The notes under the pieces are model-generated. The model had not been told where the DNA came from. It ran no database searches and was given only the letters and a program-made list of their open reading frames with translations. The translations under genes and the position numbers were made by a program. DNA of 64,000 nt, from positions 62,001 through 126,000 of the forward strand of contig NZ_JAGPXL010000003.1 of NCBI RefSeq assembly GCF_018070565.1, in the 5' to 3' direction. Below, piece after piece: positions 49,628 through 59,571 of this stretch (its first letter is position 1; each line of letters starts with the position of its first letter). This DNA is from Streptomyces sp. B93. GTDB taxonomy: Bacteria > Actinomycetota > Actinomycetes > Streptomycetales > Streptomycetaceae.

Positions 49628-50712
49628 AGCACCACCACCGAGCGCAGCACGTCACCGGCGTGCATCCGCTCGAACGCCTTCTCCACCTCGTCGAGCTGGA
49701 TGGTCTCGGTGACGAACGCGCCGAGGTCGAGGCGGCCCTGCTGGTGCAGGTCGATGAGCATGGGGAAGTCGCGGGAGGGCAGACAGTCGCCGTACCAGCT
49801 GGACTTGAGGGCGCCGCCGCGGCCGAAGACGTCCAGGAGCGGCAGTTCGAGCTTCATCTCGGGGGTGGGCACGCCGACCAGCACGACCGTGCCCGCGAGG
49901 TCGCGGGCGTAGAACGCCTGCTGGTACGTCTCGGGGCGGCCGACGGCCTCGATGACGACGTCGGCGCCGAAGCCGCCGGTGAGGTCGCGGATCGCCTCGA
50001 CCGGGTCGGTCTGTGCCGAGTTGACGGTGTGGGTGGCACCCATCCGGCGGGCCAGCTCCAGCTTGCGGTCGTCGATGTCCACGGCGATGATCCTCGCCGC
50101 TCCGGCGAGGTTCGCGCCCGCGATCGCCGCGTCCCCGACGCCGCCACAGCCGATCACGGCGACCGTGTCGCCTCGGCCGACGTTCCCGGTGTTGATCGCG
50201 GCGCCGATCCCGGCCATCACACCGCAGCCCAGCAGTCCGGCGACGGCCGGGGAGACGCCGGGGTCGACCTTGGTGCACTGGCCCGCCGCGACCAGCGTCT
50301 TGTCGGCGAACGCGCCGATGCCGAGGGCCGGGGACAGTTCCTCGCCGGTGGCGGCGAGGGTCATCTTCTGGCTCGCGTTGTGGGTGTCGAAGCAGTACCA
50401 GGGGCGGCCGCGCAGACAGGCCCGGCAACGCCCGCACACCGCACGCCAGTTGAGGATCACGAAGTCGCCGGGCGCCACGTCGGTGACGCCCTCGCCTACG
50501 GACTCCACCACGCCGGCCGCCTCATGGCCGAGCAGGAAGGGGAACTCGTCGTTGATCCCGCCCTGCTTGTAGTGCAGGTCCGTGTGGCAGACGCCGCAGG
50601 CCTGCACCTGGACGACGGCCTCCCCGGGCCCCGGATCCGGTACGACGATCGTCTCGACGCGGACCGGCTCGTCCTTCCCCGGTGCGATCACACCACGTAC
50701 TTCCTGCGCCAT
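49624..50712 (-). CDS. mscR: S-(hydroxymethyl)mycothiol dehydrogenase / S-nitrosomycothiol reductase
   Basis: A 362-residue class III zinc alcohol dehydrogenase. Catalytic zinc ligands lie in [14 protein letters not shown] and [10 protein letters not shown], structural zinc in [15 protein letters not shown], and the NAD loop in [20 protein letters not shown]. The sequence and its short distinctive spacing match the mycothiol-dependent formaldehyde dehydrogenase of actinobacteria, which oxidises the formaldehyde-mycothiol adduct. The ATG at 50712 follows GAGGGAAGGG. A TTACTGATCAGT-like palindrome lies about 50 bases upstream. Confidence 0.9.
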   Translation of the reverse strand: MAQEVRGVIAPGKDEPVRVETIVVPDPGPGEAVVQVQACGVCHTDLHYKQGGINDEFPFLLGHEAAGVVESVGEGVTDVAPGDFVILNWRAVCGRCRACLRGRPWYCFDTHNASQKMTLAATGEELSPALGIGAFADKTLVAAGQCTKVDPGVSPAVAGLLGCGVMAGIGAAINTGNVGRGDTVAVIGCGGVGDAAIAGANLAGAARIIAVDIDDRKLELARRMGATHTVNSAQTDPVEAIRDLTGGFGADVVIEAVGRPETYQQAFYARDLAGTVVLVGVPTPEMKLELPLLDVFGRGGALKSSWYGDCLPSRDFPMLIDLHQQGRLDLGAFVTETIQLDEVEKAFERMHAGDVLRSVVVL

Positions 50713-50762
50713 GGCGCTGGCCCTTCCCTCGGCGGCATCCGTCATCTCCGACCGTACGCGTG

Positions 50763-50772
50763 ACTGATCAGT
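50763..50772. promoter_or_regulatory. Palindrome upstream of mscR
   Basis: ACTGATCAGT is a perfect 10-bp palindrome inside TGACTGATCAGTAAC. Half-sites match the TTACT-N4-AGTAAG palindrome found upstream of the TetR gene at 54.5 kb. Confidence 0.55.
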
Positions 50773-50784
50773 AACGTCAGCCGC

Positions 50785-50803
50785 CCCGCGGACACGCCGC
50801 GGG
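50785..50803 (-). terminator. Hairpin terminator of the CsoR-family gene
   Basis: CCCGCGG (50785-50791) and CCGCGGG (50797-50803), a perfect 7-bp stem with a 5-base loop, 21 bases after the stop codon. Confidence 0.55.
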
Positions 50804-50824
50804 CCGGGCCAGGGACGTCCCGGG

Positions 50825-52927
<2,103 letters not shown>

Positions 52928-52964
52928 GGACATCCACTGGCCGCCGGGGGCGGCGGCCGGACCG

Positions 52965-53258
52965 CTACTTGACGGCGGGGACCAGGCCGAACACCGGGGC
53001 GACCAGGCCGGTGACCTGGCCGAGCTGGTTCAGCTCCTTGAGGCGGTTGAGCTGGTTCACCTGCTGGGAGGGCAGCGGCAGGGCATCGCGGTAACGGGCG
53101 GGCATGTCCTTGACCTGGAGGGAGTCCACGACGGCCAGCGGGCTGAGCTTGCCGGTGCCCCTGGCCCCCGCCTCGGCGGCGTCCGCCGTGGGGGCGGCGA
53201 GCCCGGCGACCCCGGCGGCGAGACCAACGGCGGCGACGATACGACGTGTTGAGATCAT
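52965..53258 (-). CDS. Small secreted protein, function unknown
   Basis: A 97-residue exported protein. A signal peptide (MISTRRIVAAVGLAAGVAGL) ends near TADA (about residue 27). The mature part is short, with a Gln/Asn/Leu-rich segment (LPLPSQQVNQLNRLKELNQL) and a hydrophobic C-terminus (TGLVAPVFGLVPAVK). It has no Cys, so it is not a typical chaplin, and it does not match rodlin sequences as I remember them. Such small surface proteins may act in hyphal coating; that is conjecture. The ATG is preceded by a plain AAGG. Confidence 0.75.
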   Translation of the reverse strand: MISTRRIVAAVGLAAGVAGLAAPTADAAEAGARGTGKLSPLAVVDSLQVKDMPARYRDALPLPSQQVNQLNRLKELNQLGQVTGLVAPVFGLVPAVK

Positions 53259-53429
53259 GCCTTCAGCAACGGCACCGGCCCCGGCCCGGACACGGCCCCC
53301 CGGCGCCGGTCACCCGTGAGGCGCAGCGGGGCCGCTGCGTTTGCCGGGCCGACGGCAACGGAGGACGCTCGTAGGAGAGGTCCTTCGCGGCCCGCGCCGA
53401 ACGGGCCGCGGCTCCCCGAGGAGGTCACC

Positions 53430-53795
53430 ATGGGCACTGCGGCAGGCACCGGCTTCGACACCGAGGCGCTGCGCCGGGGCATCGAGGAACAGAACGCGTC
53501 GACCCTGCTGTCGCTCTACGCGGACGACGCCGAGCTGCGCGTCGTGGACCGCAACACCCAGCCCAGCAGCCCCAAGGTGATGCACGGCCGGGACGAGATC
53601 AGCACCTTCCTCGACGACGTCTACAGCCGGGACATGACCCACCAACTGGACAACTGCGTGGTCCAGGGCGACCGGCTCGCGTTCAGCGAGTCCTGTGAGT
53701 ACCCGGACGGGGTACGGGTACTCGCCGAGTCGATGGTCTCGCTGCGGGAGGGGAAGATCACCGAGCAGACGCTGATCCAGGCCTGGGACGAGTAG
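53430..53795 (+). CDS. SnoaL-like/NTF2-fold protein
   Basis: A 121-residue protein with an NTF2-like cone fold: LRRGIEEQNASTLLSLYADD, AELRVVDRNTQPSSPKVMHG, RDEISTFLDDVYSRDMTHQL. It may bind or isomerise a small ligand; its role is unknown. The ATG at 53430 follows GAGGAGG. Its end lies 10 bases from the convergent TetR gene. Confidence 0.85.
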   Translation: MGTAAGTGFDTEALRRGIEEQNASTLLSLYADDAELRVVDRNTQPSSPKVMHGRDEISTFLDDVYSRDMTHQLDNCVVQGDRLAFSESCEYPDGVRVLAESMVSLREGKITEQTLIQAWDE

Positions 53796-53805
53796 TCCCA
53801 GGCCC

Positions 53806-54471
53806 TCACGGACCCGTGCCCGGGTCCCAGGCCGCCGGACGCAGAATGCCGAGGAGCTGGCGGACCAGCTCCCCGACGACCTCGTCGAGGGTGGCGTCGA
53901 CCCATCCGGCGCTGAAGTCGTGGAGCAGCCCGTTGACGCTGCCGATGAAGGCCGTCGCGGCGAGTCGGTAGTCGCGGGGTGCCGCCTCGCCGCGGGCGAC
54001 TGCTGCGGCGGCCTCCGCGCACAGCAGGTCGACCCAGCGCGCCCGGCGGGCCAGCCGCTGTTCCTCCAGGCGGGGGCTGACGCCGACGATCTCCACGAAG
54101 GTGATGCGGATGCGGCGCGGATCGGCGGTGACGTTGCCCGCGTAGGCGCCGAAGATCGTGGCGACCCGGTCGGCGAGCGGCAGTCCCCCGGCGTCCGCCA
54201 GCGCGGCGAGCACGGCCTGCTCGGCCCAGTCGTTGACCTGGAGGTGCAGGGCGGCCAGCACGTCCTCCAGGGTGCGGAACTCCTCGTAGAACTGGCGGGT
54301 GGACAGGCCCGCGGCCTCGCTGAGCGCGGCGACGGTGGTGGCGCGGTAGCCCGGGGTTCCGCCGAACAGCCGCAGCGCCGCGTCCAGGAAGCGGGCGCGG
54401 CGCTCGGCCTTGCGTTCCTCGGCCGATCTGCCGCCGTAGCGGCCGGTCGGCGCCCTGAGCCTGCCCGCCAC
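53806..54471 (-). CDS. TetR-family transcriptional regulator
   Basis: A 221-residue repressor. The N-terminal HTH (about 20-70) reads RFLDAALRLFGGTPGYRATT then VAALSEAAGLSTRQFYEEFR; the ligand domain follows (about 80-215). The GTG at 54471 was chosen for the GGGGAGGG 6 bases upstream; an ATG at 54510 is the longer alternative. It diverges from the secreted beta-propeller gene, with a perfect palindrome in between as probable operator. Confidence 0.88.
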   Translation of the reverse strand: MAGRLRAPTGRYGGRSAEERKAERRARFLDAALRLFGGTPGYRATTVAALSEAAGLSTRQFYEEFRTLEDVLAALHLQVNDWAEQAVLAALADAGGLPLADRVATIFGAYAGNVTADPRRIRITFVEIVGVSPRLEEQRLARRARWVDLLCAEAAAAVARGEAAPRDYRLAATAFIGSVNGLLHDFSAGWVDATLDEVVGELVRQLLGILRPAAWDPGTGP

Positions 54472-54550
54472 GTGGTCCCTCCCCGTGCTCCCCGTCGATG
54501 CGATCTCCAATTTTGTCGTGTACGCGGTCTTGTGGTGAAGGCCATCCCTC

Positions 54551-54566
54551 CTTACTTTTCAGTAAG
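54551..54566. promoter_or_regulatory. TetR operator candidate
   Basis: CTTACT-TTTC-AGTAAG, a perfect 6-bp inverted repeat in the divergent region between the TetR gene (80 bases away) and the beta-propeller gene (54 bases away). Its TTACT...AGTAA core resembles the palindrome upstream of mscR. Confidence 0.7.
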
Positions 54567-54619
54567 TTCACTCTGAACGCGCTCGTCTTCAGATTCCCCC
54601 CTCCGAGGAGAGAGCACCC

Positions 54620-55870
54620 ATGCCTGCCATCAGACCCAGGCACCTTTGCTCCGTGGCCGCCGCCCTCGCCCTGACCCTGACCGTGCCCGCGACCACCGCC
54701 GCCGCCGACCCCGGGCCCACCGCCCTGCGGGAGGTGCTGTTCGTCGGCAACAACTGGGACGGCACCGCCGACGTCCTGAAGTCCTCCGGGGACTTCGCGA
54801 AGATCGGGCGGATCAACGTCGTACCCGACAAGGCACAGCGCATGGCGGAGATCAACGCCGACCCGATCAAGTGGATCTACTTCATGGCGATCCGCAACAG
54901 CGTCGGCGAGGGCCACGACCAGTTCGTGGACGACATGTACGCCACCCCGGACGGCCGCTCGATGGTCGTCTCCCGGCCCAGCTTCGCCGACGTGGTCTCC
55001 ATCGACCTCGCCAGCGGCGCCGTCAACTGGCGCTTCGCGGTGTCGGGTTACCGCGCCGACCACATGGCGGTCTCCCCCGACGGGACCCGGGTCGCCGTCT
55101 CCGCCTCCACCTCCAACACCGTGCACGTGCTGGACATCGACACCGGCGCGCAGCTCGGCAGCTTCGCCACCGGCGACAAACCGCACGAGAACGTCTTCAC
55201 CGGCGGCGGCGACTACATCTGGAACATGTCCATCGGCGAGGTGAACACCGACCTCGACGCGCCCTGGCTGGACTGGACGAAGGGCGACCGCCGCATCACG
55301 GTCGTCGACGCGCGGACGTTCCAGCGGGTCAAGGTGATCGACATGCGGTCCCGGCTGGACGCGATCGGCCTGAAGGACTACTCCGACGCGGTGCGGCCCG
55401 CGGCCTTCAGCCCCGACGAGTCCAAGCTCTACTTCCAGGTGTCGTTCTTCAACGGCTTCTTCGAGTACGACGTCGCCACCGACCGCATCACCCGCACCAA
55501 GACACTGCCGAAGAACCCGGCGACCAGTGACGACCGCACCACGTTCGTCAACGACTCGCGCCACCACGGCATCTCGATGAAGCCCGACGGCAGCAAACTG
55601 TGCGTCGCGGGCACCATGGACGACTACGCGACCGTCGTGGACCGTACGACGCTCCAGGAAGGCCCGCTGGTCCCCGTCGCCAAGCCCTACTGGGCCACCG
55701 TCAGCGGTGACGGCAGGTCCTGCGTGGTCTCCGAGAGCGGCGCCGACCAGGTCACCGCGATCGACTTCGCCACGGGTCAGAAGACCGTCTCCGTCCCCGT
55801 CGGCGACCACCCCCAGCGCGTCCGGCTGGCCCGGGTGCCCGCCGACTGGACGGGCCCCGCGTCCCGCTGA
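54620..55870 (+). CDS. Secreted YVTN/beta-propeller repeat protein
   Basis: A 416-residue exported protein with a signal peptide (MPAIRPRHLCSVAAALALTL, cleavage near AAA-DPG). Repeating propeller blades include YATPDGRSMVVSRPSFADVV, MAVSPDGTRVAVSASTSNTV, FSPDESKLYFQVSFFNGFF and VSGDGRSCVVSESGADQVTA. YVTN-type propellers bind ligands or substrates and have no fixed activity. The ATG has GAGGAGAG 8 bases upstream. Regulation by the divergent TetR protein is likely. Confidence 0.85.
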   Translation: MPAIRPRHLCSVAAALALTLTVPATTAAADPGPTALREVLFVGNNWDGTADVLKSSGDFAKIGRINVVPDKAQRMAEINADPIKWIYFMAIRNSVGEGHDQFVDDMYATPDGRSMVVSRPSFADVVSIDLASGAVNWRFAVSGYRADHMAVSPDGTRVAVSASTSNTVHVLDIDTGAQLGSFATGDKPHENVFTGGGDYIWNMSIGEVNTDLDAPWLDWTKGDRRITVVDARTFQRVKVIDMRSRLDAIGLKDYSDAVRPAAFSPDESKLYFQVSFFNGFFEYDVATDRITRTKTLPKNPATSDDRTTFVNDSRHHGISMKPDGSKLCVAGTMDDYATVVDRTTLQEGPLVPVAKPYWATVSGDGRSCVVSESGADQVTAIDFATGQKTVSVPVGDHPQRVRLARVPADWTGPASR

Positions 55871-55878
55871 CCGGCCCG

Positions 55879-55910
55879 CCGTGGCCCACGCCGACCGGTG
55901 TGGGCCACGG
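55879..55910 (+). terminator. Hairpin terminator of the beta-propeller gene
   Basis: A perfect 11-bp inverted repeat, CCGTGGCCCAC (55879-55889) and GTGGGCCACGG (55900-55910), 10-base loop, 8 bases after the stop codon. Confidence 0.75.
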
Positions 55911-56017
55911 CCGTACGAGGGTCCCGTGACCGGCGGCACGGCAACGGGGTTAGCATCGGGCCACGCGCACCAAGCCCGCAGATGAACGGCAAGCGACCCC
56001 AGGGGGCCAAGTAGCTC

Positions 56018-57970
56018 ATGCCGGTCAAGGTCAGTGTCGTCGTCCCGGTCTACAACCCCGGGCGATACATCGAGGAGTGCATCGCGTCGCTGCTGAGGCA
56101 GTCACTGCCACCCGACGCATACGAAGTGATCTTCATCGACGACGGTTCCACCGACGAGACCCCCGCCCGCCTGGACGCGCTCGCCGCCGAGGAGCCCCGG
56201 GTCCAGGTCATCCACATCGAGAACTCCGGCTGGTCGGGCAGACCCCGCAACGTCGGCATCGACGCGTCCCGGGGCGAGTACGTGATGTTCGTCGACCACG
56301 ACGACCACCTCGGCGACGAGGCGCTGGAGCGGATGTACGACTACGGGGTGGCCAACGACGCGGACGTGGTGGTCGGCAAGATGGCGGGCCAGGGCCGCGG
56401 CGTGCCGGTGGAACTGTTCCGGGTCAACCGGCCGCACGCGTCCGTCGGGAACGCGCCGCTGATCGACAGCCTCACCCCGCACAAGATGGTCCGACGCGCC
56501 TTCCTCGACCGCATCGGCCTGCGCTTCCCGGAGGGCCGACGGCGGCTCGAGGACCATGTCTTCGTCACCGAGGCCTATCTGCGCGCGGGCAACGTCTCGG
56601 TCCTCAGCGACTACGTCTGCTACTACCACACCCGCCGCGACGACGGCTCCAACGCGGGCTTCCAACGGTTCGACCCCGTCGGGTACTTCAACAACCTGCG
56701 GGAGGCCCTGGACATCGTCGAGCGGTACACCGAGCCGGGTCCGCCGCGCGACCGGCTGCTGCGCCGCTGGCTGCGCAACGAGATGGTGGAACGGCTGCGC
56801 GGCCGTCGGCTGCTGGCGAAGCCGGACGACTTCCGGCGGGAACTGTTCGAGGAGATCCACAAGGTCGTCGCAGAGCGCTTCGGGCCCGGCGTCGCGGCCG
56901 GACTCCAGCCCGCCCAGCGCATCGTCGCCGCGCTGACCACGGCCGGACGCTACGACGACGTGGTGGCGTTCGCCGAGTGGGAGGCCGCGGTCGGGCTGCG
57001 GGCGACCACGGAGAGCGTGGAGTGGCGGGACGGGAAGCTGCACATCGGGCTCAGCGCCGAGTACACCCACGACGGCGAGCCGATGACCTACCCCGCCGAC
57101 GCGGCGAGCCCCGCCTTCGACGGCCCGCCGCGCGATGTCGCCGAGGCGGTGGAGCTGCTGGGCGCGGACAACGCCGCCCGGTTCGACAAGGCGCCGCTCG
57201 ACCTGGTGCTGCGCGCCCGCTCCAGCGCCGCCACCCACTTCCAGCCCACCGGCGTCACCCACGAGAGGGTCCCGGTCGGCGACGGCTCCCGGGTCCGGCT
57301 GGTGCTGCGGGCGACGGCCACCGTGGATCCGGCGACGGCGGCGGGCGGGACACCGCTGGACGCCGAGGTGTGGGACCCGGTGGTCCGGGTCAGGCTGGGC
57401 GGCTGGACCAAGGAGAGCAGACCGGGCGAGGGCCGGGCGCTCGCGCTGCCGTACGCCGGTGTCGTCGCCGGGCGTCTGATCCTGCCGTACCTGACCGATC
57501 CGTACCGCAACCTGTCGCTGGACGTGGACCGGGCGCAGGGGCGGCTGGGGCTCGGGCAGGTCGCTGAGCGGGACATGGGGGTCTCGGGCGGGCGGCTTCG
57601 GATGCGGCTGCCGCTGTACGTGAACGGCGCGGCGAAGGTGCTGGTGCGGCTGACCGGTCCCGCGGGCACGGCCCCGGTCACCGTCCCCGGCACGCTGTCG
57701 CCGGTCAGGGCACGCCCGGGCGCGATGCTCGAAGCCGCTCTCTCCGGCGCCGAGCTGGCGGGTGGGGTCTGGCGCACCGCGCTGGGACCGGACCCGGACG
57801 CCGGCGAGCCGAGGTTCGTCGCCCTGCCGCTGTCGCTGCGCGCGGCGCCGGACGGTGGCCGCGTCCGGGCGGCGCACACGCGTCGCCATCCCCGGCTGCG
57901 GCGGCTGGTGGGCAGGGCGCGGCGACTGCTGCGCCCGGTGACGGCACGCGCCGCGGCGCGGGGGAGGTGA
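56018..57970 (+). CDS. Family 2 glycosyltransferase with long C-terminal region
   Basis: A 650-residue protein. The N-terminal GT-A domain (1-250) has VSVVVPVYNPGRYIEECIAS, the donor-binding IFIDDGSTDETPARLD, and the metal motif YVMFVDHDDHLGDEAL. Further conserved acids lie in RLEDHVFVTEAYLRAGNVSV. The remaining 400 residues contain helical and beta-sandwich-like parts; this layout recalls wall-teichoic-acid glycosyltransferases of the TarP/TarS kind, but that is a visual impression. It is 5 bases upstream of rmlC, suggesting a surface glycan role, perhaps with rhamnose. Confidence 0.85.
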   Translation: MPVKVSVVVPVYNPGRYIEECIASLLRQSLPPDAYEVIFIDDGSTDETPARLDALAAEEPRVQVIHIENSGWSGRPRNVGIDASRGEYVMFVDHDDHLGDEALERMYDYGVANDADVVVGKMAGQGRGVPVELFRVNRPHASVGNAPLIDSLTPHKMVRRAFLDRIGLRFPEGRRRLEDHVFVTEAYLRAGNVSVLSDYVCYYHTRRDDGSNAGFQRFDPVGYFNNLREALDIVERYTEPGPPRDRLLRRWLRNEMVERLRGRRLLAKPDDFRRELFEEIHKVVAERFGPGVAAGLQPAQRIVAALTTAGRYDDVVAFAEWEAAVGLRATTESVEWRDGKLHIGLSAEYTHDGEPMTYPADAASPAFDGPPRDVAEAVELLGADNAARFDKAPLDLVLRARSSAATHFQPTGVTHERVPVGDGSRVRLVLRATATVDPATAAGGTPLDAEVWDPVVRVRLGGWTKESRPGEGRALALPYAGVVAGRLILPYLTDPYRNLSLDVDRAQGRLGLGQVAERDMGVSGGRLRMRLPLYVNGAAKVLVRLTGPAGTAPVTVPGTLSPVRARPGAMLEAALSGAELAGGVWRTALGPDPDAGEPRFVALPLSLRAAPDGGRVRAAHTRRHPRLRRLVGRARRLLRPVTARAAARGR

Positions 57971-57975
57971 CGCGG

Positions 57976-58569
57976 GTGCGAGCGCTGGACATCGAGGGCG
58001 CCTGGGTGCTGGAGCCCAAGGTCTTCCCGGACGAGCGGGGCAGCTTCCACGAGTGGTACCGGGGCGCGGAGTTCCGCGAGGCCACCGGCTACGACCTGAC
58101 CCTCGCGCAGGCCAACTGCTCGGTCTCCCGCCGGGGTGTGCTGCGGGGCGTGCACTTCTCCGACGTGCCGCCCGGGCAGGCCAAGTACGTCACCTGTGTA
58201 CGCGGCGCGGTCCTGGACGTGGTGATCGATCTCCGCGTCGGCTCACCGGACTTCGGCCGCTGGGAGGCCGTACGCCTCGACGACGACACCCGGCACGCGG
58301 TGTTCCTCGCGGAGGGCCTCGGCCACGCCTTCATGGCCCTCAGCGACGAGGCGACGGTGGTGTACCTCTGCTCCACCGGCTACGCCCCCGAACGCGAGCA
58401 CGGAATCCACCCCCTCGACCCGGACCTGGCGATCGACTGGCCCGAGGGCATCCCCCCGCTCCTCTCCCCGAAGGACGCGGCGGCACCGTCACTGACCGAG
58501 GCCCGCACCACGGGCCTCCTCCCGGCGTACGACACCTGCCGCGCCCACTACCGGGAATTGCGGGGCTGA
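57976..58569 (+). CDS. rmlC: dTDP-4-dehydrorhamnose 3,5-epimerase (RmlC)
   Basis: A 197-residue cupin epimerase of dTDP-L-rhamnose synthesis, converting dTDP-4-keto-6-deoxyglucose to the L-lyxo form. It opens VRALDIEGAWVLEPKVFPDE with RGSFHEWY; the catalytic His lies in GVLRGVHFSDVPPGQAKYVT; VFLAEGLGHAFMAL is also typical. The GTG at 57976 has GGGGGAGG 8 bases upstream; a GTG at 57967, overlapping the glycosyltransferase stop, is the alternative. rmlD and rmlB lie 5 kb away on the other strand. Confidence 0.9.
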   Translation: MRALDIEGAWVLEPKVFPDERGSFHEWYRGAEFREATGYDLTLAQANCSVSRRGVLRGVHFSDVPPGQAKYVTCVRGAVLDVVIDLRVGSPDFGRWEAVRLDDDTRHAVFLAEGLGHAFMALSDEATVVYLCSTGYAPEREHGIHPLDPDLAIDWPEGIPPLLSPKDAAAPSLTEARTTGLLPAYDTCRAHYRELRG

Positions 58570-58659
58570 CCGGGGGCTCTCACATCTGCGGTGCGGCTGT
58601 CACCCGCGCCGATCTACGGGACAATGCCCGCAGGGCCACGCGTCGGGGGGAGCGAAGCC

Positions 58660-59571
58660 GTGGTGGAGCGGACGCAGGGCGGTGTCAGCGCGGCCTTCGC
58701 GGGCTTCGTCTCCGCGGTCGTCTCGGTGATCCTCACGATTGCCGGGACGCTGGTCGGTCTGCGGTCCAGCGCTTCCCAGGCCGCGCTCTTCCTCATCCTG
58801 ACATGGCTGTTGATCGCGGCGTCCATCGCGACGGGCGTCGTCGCCGTGTGGCTGCTCGCCGACAGCATTCGCAAGGACGTGAGGGACCTGGCCCATCTCC
58901 GCGACCTGGAAGCCTACGTGCCCCGGCTCATCCGCTTCCGGCAGCGCCGTGACACCTTCGTCATCGGCGGTGACGGCAATGCCACGCTGCACATCTCCTG
59001 CCAGGTGGAATCAGCTGAGTCCGCCGTGGTGCCGTGGATCTCCTTCCCGATGATCGCGGAGGTGTCACCGGACCACACGCCGTGGACGAGCATCGTGGTG
59101 CGCCGGGTGAGCGTGGACGGGGTGGATTCCGACCCCACGATCGCCTTCGTCAGGAGGGAGCGCAAGGTACCCGCCGAGCCGACGGCCGCCGACGGACGTC
59201 TCGTCGAGTCGGGCGCCGTACGGGTCCCGGTGTCGTTGGCCCCGGGTCGCACCCGCTGCTCCTTCACCGTCGAGCTGGAGTTGATCGGCGCTTTCGGCTT
59301 CGTCGGCCATGAGGAGAACTGCTACACCGACGTCTCGTACGTGACGGACGTCCTGGAGGTCACCATCACCGGCCGCGACGGTCTCGAAGTCGCCTGCTCT
59401 CCCTATGCGCAGAGCCGGGTGGAGGCGCAACAACTCGGCATGGAGATGGCCGACATGCCGGAGTCGCAGCTCCAGTCGCGCTACTGCCACATGGCGGACG
59501 GAGTGCACTGGAAGACGACGCAGGCCAAGCTCGGCTACCGCTACGCCATCCCGGTGCGCGGACGGGCGTGA
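58660..59571 (+). CDS. Hypothetical membrane protein
   Basis: A 303-residue protein with two N-terminal membrane helices (AAFAGFVSAVVSVILTIAGT; ALFLILTWLLIAASIATGVV) and a soluble domain of about 220 residues. That domain is beta-rich (RRDTFVIGGDGNATLHISCQ; GRTRCSFTVELELIGAFGFV) and resembles no family I know. The start GTG 58660 was chosen for its GGGGGG site; longer in-frame starts reach 58591. It converges on the HExxH gene with a 31-base overlap, so a functional tie is possible but unproven. Confidence 0.65.
   Translation: MVERTQGGVSAAFAGFVSAVVSVILTIAGTLVGLRSSASQAALFLILTWLLIAASIATGVVAVWLLADSIRKDVRDLAHLRDLEAYVPRLIRFRQRRDTFVIGGDGNATLHISCQVESAESAVVPWISFPMIAEVSPDHTPWTSIVVRRVSVDGVDSDPTIAFVRRERKVPAEPTAADGRLVESGAVRVPVSLAPGRTRCSFTVELELIGAFGFVGHEENCYTDVSYVTDVLEVTITGRDGLEVACSPYAQSRVEAQQLGMEMADMPESQLQSRYCHMADGVHWKTTQAKLGYRYAIPVRGRA

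Noticed and set aside
52965..53258. Calling the small secreted protein a chaplin or rodlin
   Set aside because: It lacks the chaplin cysteines and hydrophobic repeat, and does not match rodlin sequences as I know them.
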